From Gnetum montanum (Eukaryota; Streptophyta; Gnetopsida; Gnetales; Gnetaceae), in NCBI GenBank assembly GCA_015680685.1, contig MNCI01002011.1:970471-1034470 (forward strand): a DNA stretch of 64,000 nucleotides, written 5' to 3'. Of this stretch, positions 1-10,701 are shown piece by piece (position 1 is the first letter of the stretch; each line of letters opens with the position of its first letter). Below the pieces are notes generated by a model, which saw only the letters and a program-made list of their open reading frames with translations, had not been told where the DNA came from and ran no database searches. The translations under genes were made by a program, and so were the position numbers.

Positions 1-14
1 GCAATTTGAAGATT

Positions 15-190
15 CTTGTACAGACCACCACTTCAAATGATAATAAGGTTCATGTTTCTCAAATCATAAGATACCAGTTCAAGCCTAGGTGAAGCCACTT
101 GAAATAAGTTAGGCTTTCATTCTTCCACTACCCTCCCAGGATCCTACCTTGACAAGATGAGTATTTGAGTCTCTAGTAATGATCCTTATT
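15..190 (+). repeat. possible tRNA-derived SINE fragment at window edge
   Basis: A stretch with a pol III box-B-like motif (AGTTCAAGCCT, about 72-82) preceded by a weak box-A-like TTCAAATGATAATAAGG (about 32-48), followed by a non-coding tail. This spacing resembles the tRNA-related head of plant SINEs. I see no second copy in the window and no target-site duplication, so the call is tentative. It could be ordinary unique sequence. Confidence 0.3.
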
Positions 191-246
191 TAAAGATTCT
201 TGAAATGAATATATTTGAAAAATAATGACTTTTATAGAATAATAAT

Positions 247-455
247 GAATCCTAGAAGCAACTATTTTAGCATAAGATTAAAGAGGTTACTCATAAATTT
301 TATGTAAATTAGACATTAAGTTATTGGTTATATATCCTTAATACTACTTCTATAAGAAAAATCAACAACCTAGAAGCAACTATTTTAGTACAAGATTGAA
401 GTGGTTGCTCATGAATGTTATTTACATTAGACATTAATTCAATGGTTATATGTTC
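247..455. repeat. diverged tandem duplication, period about 118 bp
   Basis: The block beginning CCTAGAAGCAACTATTTTAG near 251 recurs near 369, with the following text (ACTCAT, TTAGACATTAA, GGTTATAT) in the same order. Copies differ by scattered substitutions, so the duplication is old. No coding potential seen. Confidence 0.7.
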
Positions 456-950
456 AAATTGGATGGTGCTTTGTGATAAGACAAGAACCAGAACTTGCCC
501 TTTTTAAAAGTATCTTCTCTTAATCAAATATGACTTTGGTGTTAAAATGGACAATAATGATCCCTATAAACTAATACTTTTTGAATAGCTTTGTTAATTA
601 ACCTATGAGCCCTAATTCCCCAACATATCACCTATAGTAATAATAATCTTTATAACTCATACATACTAATTGCTACCTCTATTAAAAAGCCCATAAGTAT
701 AGCATGCTACCATCTATTGCAAGTGTTTATTTACTAACTTTAATCCCCTCTACAAAGTTAACAATAATGCTATCAAAAACTATACCCCAGTACTCTCTAC
801 CCCTCTCTAACAATTATACCTCACTAAAGTATTGAAAACAATTTGCATATATCCCTCTTATCCAAACTAAATTATGCCCCTTCACACAAAATCTCGAACT
901 TGCAATTCTTCAATTCTACAAACATACTTAGAAAAAGGTCATAGTATCTT

Positions 951-1094
951 ATATAGACCATATATACTTAATATTACCTCTATAAGAAAAACATATTTAT
1001 ATAGACCATATATACTTAATACTACATCTATAAGAAAAACATAGTTATATAGACCATATATACTTAATACTACCTCAATAAGAAAAACAAATAA
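951..1094. repeat. 48-bp tandem repeat, three copies
   Basis: Units begin ATATAGACCATATATACTTA at 951, 999 and 1047 and continue through a TATAAGAAAAACAT-like block. They are nearly identical. A related single unit (TATATCCTTAATACTACTTC) lies near 331, so the motif is dispersed as well as tandem. Confidence 0.85.
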
Positions 1095-1736
1095 CCTCTG
1101 GTATTATAACTTTAAAATAATTATAATATAGGTACACTTAAAAGTATAGTCTTACCACTAAGCTAATACCTAATTATATCTTCAATAATAACTATCCTCT
1201 TATGATTTTATTGACTAACTAAATATTTACACCAAAAACAACTATATTCCACTATCCCCTCACCTTTGCTAAGAATTATACCTTACTAAACTATTCTAGA
1301 AAACTTCCATATACTCCCTTATTCCATTTAAAACTATAGTATATTCCTTCTCATGCAATATTAAATCAAAAATTCCTAAATCATTATAACTTATATAAAA
1401 AAAGGCTAAACAATATATGACTAGAAAAACTACAGTTCCTATAGCCACCACCCCCTACAATCCCCTCCTAGAAAATATACTTCTTGTACTCACAATTCAC
1501 TTCCCCAATTTAACACTTTACTTCTTTACTGATGACTTAAGGCTTCTAGAAGCAAGATTAAGAGTATAAATTTTAAATTTTGGAAGCCTGGCTATTTGTA
1601 TAATGTTTTAGTGCTACAAGATTCAAAAGACTTATGAAAGCTATATAGACAAGTAAACTTTTGAATTGAAAAAGTCATAAAATCTTTTGGAGCCCCCATC
1701 ATTAATATAAAGTAGAAATTTTGACTTCTTATAACA

Positions 1737-1990
1737 TTTTTAGAAGTGTTTATAATAATATTAAATCTTATTTCTAGAAGCCATGGAACCTTTTAGAAGC
1801 CTAATCATCAATACATAATCTTACTTTTGAAAGTCCATAAAATAGTTATTTAAATTCAAATTTTAACTTTTGGAAGTAAAACTTTTCACTACATACAATG
1901 CTTCTAAAAGTGTCTACAACAATATTACACCTCATTTCTAAAACTCATGAAACCTTCTAAAAGCCTAATAATCAATACAAAATCAATCTT
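1737..1990. repeat. diverged tandem duplication, period about 164 bp
   Basis: The block starting near 1737 (TTAGAAGTGTTTATAATAAT) recurs near 1903 (TAAAAGTGTCTACAACAAT), each followed by a TTTCTAgAAgCCATGgAACC-like stretch and CCTAATCATCAATACA. The surrounding 1.5-2.2 kb is full of TTCTAGAAG / TTTTGGAAG words, giving short inverted repeats. Non-coding. Confidence 0.6.
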
Positions 1991-2199
1991 TTGGAAGCCT
2001 ATACAATAATTTTAAATCCACCTTTAGGACAAATGTTTTCTTCTAAAATTTTTTTACATACTTCTAAATCCACCTTCTTCTAAACATTTTTTACATACTT
2101 CTAAATCCACCTTCTAGAAGTTTCAACATCAATAAAAATTTTCATTTTTGGAAGGTGCATTATACATTCAAATCTAATTCTCTCTTACAATACAAATTA

Positions 2200-4690
2200 A
2201 CAACCATAAATTTTTATATCCAACTAACCCCTCATGAGATGTTCATGTAACATCTACACAATACCACTGCATCTATAAAAAATACCTTCAAAACTAATAA
2301 ATAACAGTAAAAGAAAAAATGAAAATGAAAAAAAAACACAAATAACTACAAAACTATGTAGATGAACAAATAAGAAGGATGTAAAAAGCCAAGGGAAAAA
2401 CATACAACATGAAATAGAGAAAAAGAAAAGGAAAAGAATAACGTGTTCATGGCGAGGATAATGACCCATCTAGTATTTGATACCTACTCACTCAAAATTT
2501 CAAGAAAAAGGTTAGTGTAAAGGACCATCATTAGAGCCATAGTCCTCATCCTGCTATGTAGGAACTTGAGAGGATTAGTAGATGAGTGAAACCCTAACCT
2601 CTTCAAGTGGCTATACTAAGCTCAAATTAAGGTCTTTGACTTGAGAAATGATAAAGAGACTAATGTACAAATGATTAAAATAAAATAATTAAAAATATAC
2701 AATGATGCTTCATAAAAGTAATTACAAGGAACATAGCTCAACCATGCAAATAAAATCAAAAACATAAATCACAAGCATGATACACCAAGGTCCAAGGTAT
2801 AATTCCAAAGCATAGGCTAGCCAAACAACACATCAAGAGTTCAAACCATAAGACATACAAAGTAGAAAGAGGTATCTAGAACTAAGGTGTTACATGTGTG
2901 ATGTTCTTGAGTTGATTAGCCATGTTTTATCTTCTAAGTTTAACATTAAGGGAGGTTACTTGTGAAATAGGCTTGATGGGTTGGACAATGTGGCTTTTTG
3001 GGAGATTTGCCTTGTTGATTTAGAAAAATGCTAATTAGGATTAGGTTCAAGGTTAGCACATTATAAGAGTTTTATTTCTATATCTACCCTAATCGAATCC
3101 TTGGAAAAGCACAATTGCATTCTTTTGGTTGGAAATAGAAGCTCTACATAAACTATAAGTCACAACTATAGAAAAGTATGGACTAAGGTGAATGTATCAA
3201 GAATTGGTTTTATTTCTGTGTACATGTCTTCTTCAGGTTTTTTAAGTGACAATTTCAAGATAAGTGTCTTTTTTTCATTTTCTTTAGCTTTCAATAGTTC
3301 TATAGGTCATCCTTGGGCAATGGGAATGTGTTTTCAATTTTCTAGTTTTCTGGCCACACATTGATTTGTGAATTAGTATGATTATAATTATCATGTATAG
3401 ATATAGCATTTTGAGATAGGAATTTATGGTACTTTTGTTAAATTTACCTATATTTCAATTAAATGACATCTTATGATAATGTTTGCAAAAATTTTTGTAT
3501 TTATGATTTTGGTTGCATTTATGGTTATTTCACTATATTTTTTGTAATTTTTCCATTTATCCAACAAGTTGTAGCTATGAAATATACCTTCATAAGACTT
3601 ATGCCATGATTATCAAGTTGATTTGAAAGCATTCAAACATTTTTAGCTTTCAAAATCAATACTTTGGATGTAACCAGGGTCAATCGTGAGTCATGGTCAA
3701 CTCACAACCTACACCACAATTCATAGCCAACTTATGGTCTACAAAAATACTTTACCATGGATTGCAATAAGGTTGCAGCCTGAGTATCATACTCTAGCAT
3801 AAGTTGTGATGAGCTTATAGTGAGGTTGTAATTAACTATAGGTCAAAAAAGCATAAGGATGAGAGTCTAGACATTGTCACAATGTGGCTATAGTTCTCTA
3901 TCATGTGTTGTAGTAAGATTGTGAGGAGGCCATAGTTCCTAATTACAAATCATTTTCTAGAATTATGTGTTATTGGTCATAGTTGAAATGGGTTACTAGG
4001 TCATTTATTGTTCTATTCATGGGTTCTAGGTTATGTTAAGTATGTGTATCATTAGTTTCCGCTCATTTTTCTTGAGGTTATATGGGTTTAACTATAAAAG
4101 TTTCATGGCAAGTAGAAGTAGAGAGCTTAACTTATATGAGTTTACCAATATTTCACCTATTTTTCCTCGGAATAGTTGGCTAAAAGCATGAGTTTGAAAT
4201 GGAGGATGGAGAAGAGGATATGGTGTTTTTATAAATCACGTACTATTTTCTTGTTAATCAACCTAAAGATAGCATTTGATTCAAAGGTAAGTCTAACTTG
4301 AAATGTTCATTTAAGGTAATACACTCTTAGACAAATTAGATATAAATTATATCTAATCTAGTTCAATACTCTTATCATACTCACCTTTAGTACTTTATTC
4401 TTCTTCTTTTCTTTTTTTCTCTTTTATCTTTCGTTGTTCCATCTTATGTTTTATTTTTAACTTGTTTGTTTTTTTTAATGTTTTTGAAGAATGTTTTTAT
4501 TTTTTTCTTTGTTGTTAATGTTTTAAATTGTGTGTTACTTCTATTATTTTTAGTATTATTATTTCAATGTTTGTCTTTATTGAAATATGAATTATGCTTT
4601 TATGATTGCATCCTTAATTATTTATAAAGTATTCTTAGTATTAGCAAAAGTTCATGTGATTGAAAATTGTTAGTTTGTTAAGATAAAGTG
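2200..4690. other. AT-rich intergenic DNA without recognisable genes
   Basis: No reading frame of convincing composition on either strand. A Phe-rich minus-strand frame at 2,254-2,469 is just poly-purine sequence read in reverse. Scattered near-repeats such as TCACAACCTA / GGTTGTAATTA occur between 3,680 and 4,000 but do not form a clear array. Confidence 0.6.
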
Positions 4691-5340
4691 GTAGTAAGAT
4701 GCTTCATAGAAAATGTTTTGAATTCAAAGTTATTAGTTTTTTAGGATAAAGTGGGAAAGGGGGTAGGAGGTTATAGTATTGTAGTTTTTTTTGGTTAGTT
4801 TGGATTGTAGGATCTAGTTAGTATGTTAGTGTAAGAGAGGATTGGTGATTTATTAGGATACATCGATGGGAGAATAGCTATTATAAAGGGGGAAGTGATT
4901 AGCACATATAAGAGGATAGTAATTTAATAAGATCTATAAGTAGTTTGATTAGTTTATTTTTATGGATTTGTGCTTTAGATGATTTAATATAGGTAATTGT
5001 GTTTACCTTTGATAATAGTTATTTATCTAATTTAATGGAAGGTTTCTAGTTTATTATGTAGAGTGAGAATTATTAGTTTGTTGAGATAGAGTGACAAAGG
5101 TGATAGGAGATTTAAAATATTGTAGTATGTATTATTTATTTTGAGTTGTAAGGGATAGTTAATTAATATAGAGGAGTCTAGTTGATTTCTTATGTTAGAG
5201 GAATAGGAGAATAGATGTGATAGAAGGGGTAGTAGTTAGTATGTATAAGAGGATATTTTTTTTGTAGGATTTATTTGGAGATTTATTAGTTTATTACTTA
5301 GTTTTTTTTTTTTAGATTTATGCTCTAGATGGCTTAGTAC
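4690..5340. repeat. diverged tandem duplication, period about 337 bp
   Basis: Two successive blocks share the same order of landmarks: TTATTAGTTTgTTaGGATA-AGTG, a TATTGTAGT stretch, GGAGAATAG, AAGGGG, TATAAGAGGATA, then a T-rich run and GCTcTAGATGgcTTAgTA. The first starts near 4,728 and the second near 5,065. No ORF. They could be two decayed copies of an unknown element. Confidence 0.6.
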
Positions 5341-5813
5341 TCTCTACTTTTTCTTTGTTTTTTGTTTTTTGTCTTTCTTCTTTCAATGGCTTGTTTTATT
5401 TCTACTTTTTCTAGTATGTTTTTTTTCTTATTTTAAAAAATGTATTTGTGTTTTTGTTTTTCATGTGTGTTTTTTTGTGTTTAAATTATGTTGTTCTAAA
5501 TGATATAAATAACAAGGGGAAGAAAGAAAATCCAAGTGTGAAGTAAAAAACCTTAAAGTTAAGAAGTATCACTAAATAAAAGTTCTTTTAAGCTTGGCTT
5601 AAAACCATATAAAGATGAATTACAAAGAAGAATCCTTGTAGCTATAGATATATATGCAACTATTATACATAAAAAATAAAAAAATCATTTTTCCAACTAA
5701 ATATTCCTATGTATTATAGACCATATAATAAAGTTTTTTTTAGATGTAAGATGAATGTCAAAATTCAAAAAGATTTAACTATCCATATGACAAACTAGCA
5801 TTCATTTTTAGGG

Positions 5814-5940
5814 GTGTTGAAAATATAGGTACACCCTAAGATATATAGTTCAATTAGAACTTTTTAACTTGACATTAGTCACCAAAATTGAACTCATGAC
5901 TTGAAGCTTTCAAATAAAAAATCTTACCACTAGGTTAAGA
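5814..5940 (-). mobile_element. tRNA-derived SINE copy
   Basis: Read on the minus strand, the copy opens with a box-A-like CTTAACCTAGTGGTAAGA (5,940 leftward) and has a box-B-like GAGTTCAATTT. The body ends in ATCTTAGGGTGTACCTATA and a terminal TCAACACCCC. The same order of blocks occurs in six nearby copies, which supports one family with an internal pol III promoter. It is diverged and has no clear target-site duplication. Confidence 0.7.
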
Positions 5941-5941
5941 T

Positions 5942-6043
5942 AAATAGTCCACATTGAACTTTATAACTTATCATTGCCCACCAAAATTAAACTCATGATA
6001 TAGAGTTTCCAAATCAAGAGTCTTAACACTAGCCTAACACCTC
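5942..6043 (-). mobile_element. tRNA-derived SINE copy, 3' part missing
   Basis: On minus: GTGTTAGGCTAGTGTTAAGA (box A region), then CTCTTGATTTGGAAAC, then CATGAGTTTAATTTTGG (box B region), ending near a block matching the AAGTTATAAAGTTCAATGTG body of the neighbouring copy. It abuts the previous copy almost head-to-tail, so the pair may be a dimer. Confidence 0.65.
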
Positions 6044-6067
6044 ATTATTCTCATTTTTTATTTTACA

Positions 6068-6214
6068 GGGATTGTTGGAATCTAAAATAAGTGAAACATA
6101 GGTATACCCCAAGATTTATAGAAGTTTATAACTCAGTGCTACCTAGTAGAATTAAACTATGACTTGGGGTTACAAGGCTAAGACAGGTACCACTAGGCTA
6201 ACACTTCATTTTTT
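6068..6214 (-). mobile_element. tRNA-derived SINE copy, near full length
   Basis: On minus: TGTTAGCCTAGTGGTACCTG (box A), ATAGTTTAATTCTACTAGG (box B region), AAATCTTGGGGTATACCTAT, and a 3' end ATTTTAGATTCCAACAATCC. This is the clearest 3' end of the family here. It is the inverted counterpart of the plus-strand copy at 6,826-6,940. Confidence 0.75.
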
Positions 6215-6539
6215 CATTTTTATTTTTAGATCAAGCCTATAACTTATACATCACAAGCCACATTATCTAATTAGATGAGTATACCAAAATGCCCATGCAA
6301 GACTTGATCTTGAAAATATAAAAATTCATACAAAGGCTTATGATACTTTGTATGTAGGTTAAGTGGCTAAAGAAAATGATAGGTGATTTAAGTGGTTAGC
6401 TCATTGTCATGTTAGATAAGAAGATTCCTATTAGAGTTACAATGAGGTGATTCTTTAAAGAGATTTCTTATCTAATTTTCCTCTTTTATTAGTTTAAGGT
6501 GACATTATTCAAAAACTAATGCTTCAACTAAATATCTAA

Positions 6540-6815
6540 ATATTTCTCTCTATAGTTTTTTTATTAACAAGAGTCCTTTAGTAGGAAGTGAAAACTCATT
6601 TGGATACTTATGAATGAGGAAAATGTTTGATCATTTTCCTACCTGAAAGGGAGATTTTTCAAGATTGGTTATAGGGATGAAAATGTAAAAAGGCATCCCA
6701 AAATTCATTGGGCCTTTCCTTTTATTGTTTTTAAGTTTCTACTATCCTTCTCTGCTTTTGTACTTTGATTCTTGTTTTTTTAATATATTTATTTTTTAGG
6801 ATTTAACACCCCCCC
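6540..6815 (+). mobile_element. 5'-truncated L1-type LINE, 3' UTR only
   Basis: Block-by-block similarity to the 3' UTR of the long LINE at 37,850-38,170: AGTAGGAAGTGAAAAC vs AGTAAGAAGTGAAAAC, CTTGATCATTTTC-type block, GATTGGTTATAGGGATGAAAA vs GATTAGTTGTAAGGATGAAAA, then a T-rich stretch ending TTTTTTAGGATTTAACACCCC. The end is C-rich, not poly(A). No coding part remains. Confidence 0.75.
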
Positions 6816-6825
6816 TCAATAATTA

Positions 6826-6940
6826 GATGTTAGCCTAGTAGTACCACTCTTGGCCTAGTAACCCTAGCTCACAAGTTCAATTCTACTAGATAGCACTAAG
6901 TTATACACTTTTATAAATCTTGGGGTGTACCTATGTTTCA
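6826..6940 (+). mobile_element. tRNA-derived SINE copy
   Basis: Plus-strand copy: TGTTAGCCTAGTAGTACCAC (box A), CAAGTTCAATTCTACTAG (box B), AAATCTTGGGGTGTACCTATG tail block. It begins a few bases after the LINE 3' end at about 6,811. The block TTATACACTTTTATAAATCT is directly repeated at 6,901 and 6,942. Confidence 0.75.
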
Positions 6941-6941
6941 A

Positions 6942-7150
6942 TTATACACTTTTATAAATCTTGGGGTGTATCTATATTTTTTTTCTATTTTTAATTTTCT
7001 TCTCTACTTCTATATTTTTGTACTATGAATTTTTATTTTTAATATATTTATTTTTTAGGGTCTTACATCCACACTTGAAGCACCATTATATTCCTTTATA
7101 ATACTTCTGATGTATTATATTATCTATATATCTTGGGGTGTACCTATAGT
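6942..7150 (+). mobile_element. SINE tail and LINE 3'-end fragments
   Basis: 6,942-6,970 repeats the SINE tail block. 6,999-7,069 resembles the last 70 bp of the LINE at 6,736-6,808 (TTTTTGTACTATGAATTTTT, then AATATATTTATTTTTTAGGG). 7,127-7,148 is another SINE-tail match (TATCTTGGGGTGTACCTATA). These are pieces of several insertions piled up here. Confidence 0.55.
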
Positions 7151-7221
7151 CAAATTATTTTGAATTTTAATGCCCTTATCTTTTATTTTCTCATCCTTTC
7201 CTTCTAAAATACACAGAACAA

Positions 7222-7991
7222 ATTCAACAATTCCTTTGGTGTTTTCTTCATCAAGGTCTCCCGATCAGGAAACGTTTAGCATACCTTGGGATTCACTCCC
7301 CTAAGTGCCCTTTATGTAATGACCCTGAAACCTTTGTCCACGTTTTTTGGCTTTGCCCATTTGCTCAGCATGCATGGGAATGGGCCTCTAAGGTTTTTCC
7401 CTCATGCACTCTTACACAAGAGGCTGTAATGTTTGGTTTCTTACCTATCAGGTCCAAAAACTCTCATTTCCTATGGAAGATCCTTAGGCCCATCATCTTA
7501 TATAATATTTGGAAACGTAGATGTACCACACATTTTCAAAAGACAATTATTTCAAACCCCTTACAGCTAACTACTTCGGAAAAAATGCAAATTTTACGGC
7601 ATGTTCACTTCCAAATTATATCTCAAGCCCCAAAATTCAAGATGAATGCTAATCAGTTGTTTCTCTTATTGCAGCCATGGAGTAATTTTGGAGATCCACA
7701 TAATCACCATCATTAGGCCTCGCTTCCGAAGAAAGTCTCCAAATTAAGCCACAGTTCTCTACACTAGTCGGCCACATCCAGGAAAAGTTACACACATTTC
7801 AGCGAATGGTTGACCTCGAGATTGCATTTACATTCCCAGTGGAATGCTAAGTTTAGTATGTTTCCTCTTTAATAGTCTCAGTCATCATGGTCTCTCCCTC
7901 ATTTCCTCACTCTGTATGTCTGAAAGTTGCTTATGTACTACATTTTGTCTTCTATTAATAAAATTCTCTTTTTGGGGTCCGACACCCCCCC
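7222..7991 (+). mobile_element. 5'-truncated L1-type LINE insertion with exact 18-bp TSD
   Basis: The insertion is bounded by an exact direct repeat CTAAAATACACAGAACAA at 7,204-7,221 and 7,992-8,009, the signature of target-primed reverse transcription. The 770-bp insert carries the end of ORF2 (zinc-binding region) and a short 3' UTR that finishes TTTTTGGGGTCCGACACC followed by a C run. There is no poly(A) tail. The intact TSD suggests it is younger than most elements in the window. Confidence 0.85.
7233..7716 (+). pseudogene. LINE ORF2 C-terminus with RT-associated zinc-binding domain
   Basis: The open frame reads WCFLHQGLPIRKRLAYLGI then CPLCNDPETFVHVFWLCPFA, which is the C-x2-C ... H-x4-C arrangement of the zinc-binding domain that follows reverse transcriptase in plant L1 elements. 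It continues through WKILRPIILYNIWKRRC, a typical post-domain helix, and stops at 7,716. Only the last ~160 codons of ORF2 are present, without internal stops, because the 5' end was lost at insertion. Open, but not functional alone. Confidence 0.8.
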
Positions 7992-8009
7992 CTAAAATAC
8001 ACAGAACAA

Positions 8010-9223
8010 CAACAACAACAAAAACTTTTTATGAGTGAAATAGTAATAAAAATATTATATTAGTAAGAGAAAAAAGTGTCATCAATATTCAACAAGTGTG
8101 TTGGGAATCCTAGTAGGCTAATGAGACAAAAAATAAGAAACAAAAAACAAAAGACTATTTATGTAGCCTTTACAACTTAAATAATGAGAACAAGGAGATT
8201 GACATTCCAGTTGAAAAAATAATGTAAAATCTTAACCATTTGACAAAATCAACCAAACGAATGAAATAATTATGATTCTCAACATTAACATGACAAAGAA
8301 ATATCTACCAAAAATCCATATCCTAAAAAACATGCATTTAGAACAAATACATTAGAGTAAAGAGGGATTGTATCAATAGATTATGTTGTCATTGAATGAA
8401 TCTTGATGCATTAGAAGGTGAAGACCTCTAGCAGAAGTAATGAAAAGGTCAAGAAGGTCCTCATCAAGACCCATAAAATATGAGTTCTCACTACTTTTTT
8501 GAGTTTAGGCTAAAGCTCCTAAGCTAAGAAAGATGACATCCACACTAGGTCTAATAACTCTCTTGAATGAAACCTACAAAGAAACTTAAAGTGAATGTCA
8601 AAAAAATAAAAATAAAAAAGGTGAGTCAAGCATCTAGGATAAAATACCTAATAAGCTACTTGTAACCTCATCATAAGAAAAGAGAATATTGGCATGGGGA
8701 TAAGTATTACATTTGACCACTAGAAGTGGCCCATCCTCATAGAAATACCAAGCCTTCATAACTCCAAAGTGCTTCATGCATAAGATAACTATGCCTCTAA
8801 AATTTAAATATATCACTAAAGCAATCCATTTAGAAATTACTTAAACCATCAAACCATTGACCATGAAGATATCCCCATTTCATGATTAAACAACTTGATG
8901 AACCCAAGTGCAAGGTCATTCTTGTAGAACTAAGTAGTATGCACTCATCTAGCCATTATAAAAATATAAGGGTTGTCTATTTTTTCAATTTATCATTAAA
9001 GACTGATTTGTGTACAACAAATAATCCTATAAATGAAACTATCTTGTATTCTTTCAAATAGACTAATAACTTTATAGAGTTCACTACTTTAATAGTTGCA
9101 ACCAATGGATTATATGCTTAGTCTACATGAAAAATTCTATGATTTTACTCCAACCATACTTTTCATGTTGCCTTATTGCAAATGAAAATATTTTCTACAC
9201 ATCTCCTTAGTTATCTAAACATA
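8010..9223. other. AT-rich intergenic DNA, nothing recognised
   Basis: No convincing ORF, repeat or RNA gene. It begins with a short CAACAACAACAAAAA run next to the LINE target-site copy and ends at the ATAAT target site of element 1. The sequence resumes after that element at 16,741. Confidence 0.6.
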
Positions 9224-9299
9224 ATAATTGAAACACCATAAAATTTCAGGTCTTGGCATCCCCATTGCAAATATGGCTAAGTGTTACACGTTGTTACAT

Positions 9300-9640
9300 G
9301 CTACTACGTTGCATAGTGTAGCATAGCGTAGCACCTTGCTACAATGCATAGCATAGCACCTTGCTACGCTGTGTAGCGTAGCATAACGTAGCACCCTACT
9401 ACAGTGCTAGCGTAGCATCCTGCTACAGTGCTAGCATAGCACCTTGCTACAGTACCAGTGTAGCACCTTGCTACAGTACCAGTGTAGCACCTTGCTACAG
9501 TGCTAGCATAGCACCTTGCTACGCTGCGTAGCATCCTGCTACAATGCCAGCGTAGCACCCTGCTACAATGCTAGCATAGCACCTTGCTACAGTGCTAGCG
9601 TAGCACCCTGCTACAGTGCATAGCATAGCGTAGCATCCCA
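9300..9640. repeat. U3 hairpin-unit array, about 12 copies of 25 bp
   Basis: Units of the form GTAGCACCTTGCTACAGTGC. Within each, GTAGCA and TGCTAC are inverted repeats around a 3-bp loop, so each unit could form a small hairpin or bind a dimeric factor twice. It lies upstream of the LTR TATA box, where plant LTR enhancers usually sit. Enhancer function is inference. Confidence 0.85.
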
Positions 9641-9749
9641 TTACACTATGCTGTTATGCACTGTTACGCGCTATTACTTGTTGTTACATGTTGTTACCTA
9701 CCGCATTGCCACGTGGTGCCAAATCCGCATTTTTGGCTAACCCTAGCCC

Positions 9750-9757
9750 TATAAATA
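9750..9757 (+). promoter_or_regulatory. TATA box of element 1 5' LTR
   Basis: TATAAATA in the context CCCTATAAATACC, conserved at 16,115-16,122 in the other LTR, just after the U3 array. Expected to set the start of the retroelement transcript. Confidence 0.7.
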
Positions 9758-10357
9758 CCTCTGCGACCCCCTTTTTTTTAGAGGAGGAGAGAAGGGGTGG
9801 AAGGCTTCAATTTCCATTTTGGCATTTGGCATTTAACATTTTGGCACTTAGCTCTGTGGGCGAACGAGACCTAGAGCACACCACACCGACAGAGAGGCAC
9901 AACTACATCACATGGTATACTGTGACCACCGACCCAGGAGGCACATTTTATCATAGTGAGCACCAGATTTCACAGCCCGACACCACCGAGGTTGTGATTC
10001 CACTCCTACTGTTCCTATTGTACACTTTGTATACCTATACCCTTTTTCAAGGTAGTGTATCTTTCTATTCAAACTCTCTTTTTGGCTAATCATAGCATTT
10101 ATTTGGCATTGTTAAGCATTAAATCATGTTCACTACCCTACTACACACTTTAGCACGTTTCTACTGCTATGCACATTGCATTTTCTTTTATTTTTTGCAA
10201 AAGGGTTATTGTACACTGATTAAGTCCCTGTCTGATTGACCAGATCATTCAAGGCACCCCATTTAGGTTTTATCTAGCATGGCCCTTATGTAGATCCAAG
10301 GTTGTGTGCCCAAAAACCTCTTGATGTTTCCAGCCACCGACATTTTCTATCATTACT

Positions 10358-10380
10358 ATTTTTGGCACTAAAAGGAGGGC
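10358..10380 (+). promoter_or_regulatory. probable primer-binding site of element 1
   Basis: Immediately after the LTR end comes TTTTGGCACTAAAAGGAGGG. The related LTR at 54,788-57,206 is followed by CTTGGCTCTAGGAGGGCC at the same place. Conservation of TTGGC-CTA--AGGAGGGCC after both LTRs argues for a tRNA-primer site, but I do not recognise the tRNA. Confidence 0.5.
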
Positions 10381-10464
10381 CTTTTTTCTACATTTTCGTA
10401 CTTAGCATTTTTTTTGCATTTTTAGACTTGGCCATTTTCTGCATTTTCATACTTGGCAATTTCT

Positions 10465-10655
10465 CTGCTACCAACAGATTTAGTCATTTTTCTGTTGTTT
10501 TCCTACTATCAGCAGATTTAGTCATTTTTTTTTGTTGTTTTCCTGCTACCGGTAGATCTAGTCATTTTTCTGTTGTTTTCCTGCTATCAGCAAATCTAGT
10601 CATTTTTCTGCTGTTTTTCTACTACTGGCAGATCTAGTCATTTTCCTACAAACAG
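10465..10655. repeat. leader tandem repeat, about 40 bp x 5
   Basis: GATTTAGTCATTTTT or GATCTAGTCATTTTT recurs at 10,477, 10,514, 10,555, 10,594 and 10,631, each followed by CTGTTGTTTTCCTGCTA-type sequence. The array lies in the untranslated leader between the LTR and gag. It is read through by a frame at 10,302-10,637 that is only repeat translation. Confidence 0.85.
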
Positions 10656-10701
10656 CAACTCTTACAACCTAATTTGTGAACATGAATCCAGATCAACTTT
10701 C

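Larger units (their letters stand above)
9229..10357 (+). repeat. 5' LTR of element 1 (1,129 bp)
   Basis: Aligns throughout with the 3' LTR at 15,756-16,735. U3 holds a hairpin-forming array (9,300-9,640), followed by a TATA box TATAAATA at 9,750-9,757. Downstream R/U5 contains the conserved TTGCAAAAGGGTTATTGTACAC-like block. The 149-bp length difference from the 3' LTR is accounted for by array copy number (12 vs 6 units of about 25 bp). Confidence 0.88.

Noticed and set aside
2254-2469. Phe-rich minus-strand frame resembling a hydrophobic peptide
   Set aside because: Arises from purine-rich low-complexity DNA read in reverse; no other support.
5816-6940. tRNA genes (box A and box B matches)
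   Set aside because: Several diverged copies share long non-tRNA tails and no cloverleaf can be closed; better explained as tRNA-derived SINEs.
9364-9558. Repetitive minus-strand frame (RCYTGTVARCYASTVA type)
   Set aside because: Translation of the LTR tandem array only; the frame has no meaning outside the repeat.
9300-9640. Regular 25-bp repeats with inverted arms, superficially like a CRISPR array
   Set aside because: Units are contiguous without unique spacers, lie inside both LTRs of a retrotransposon and in a plant genome.
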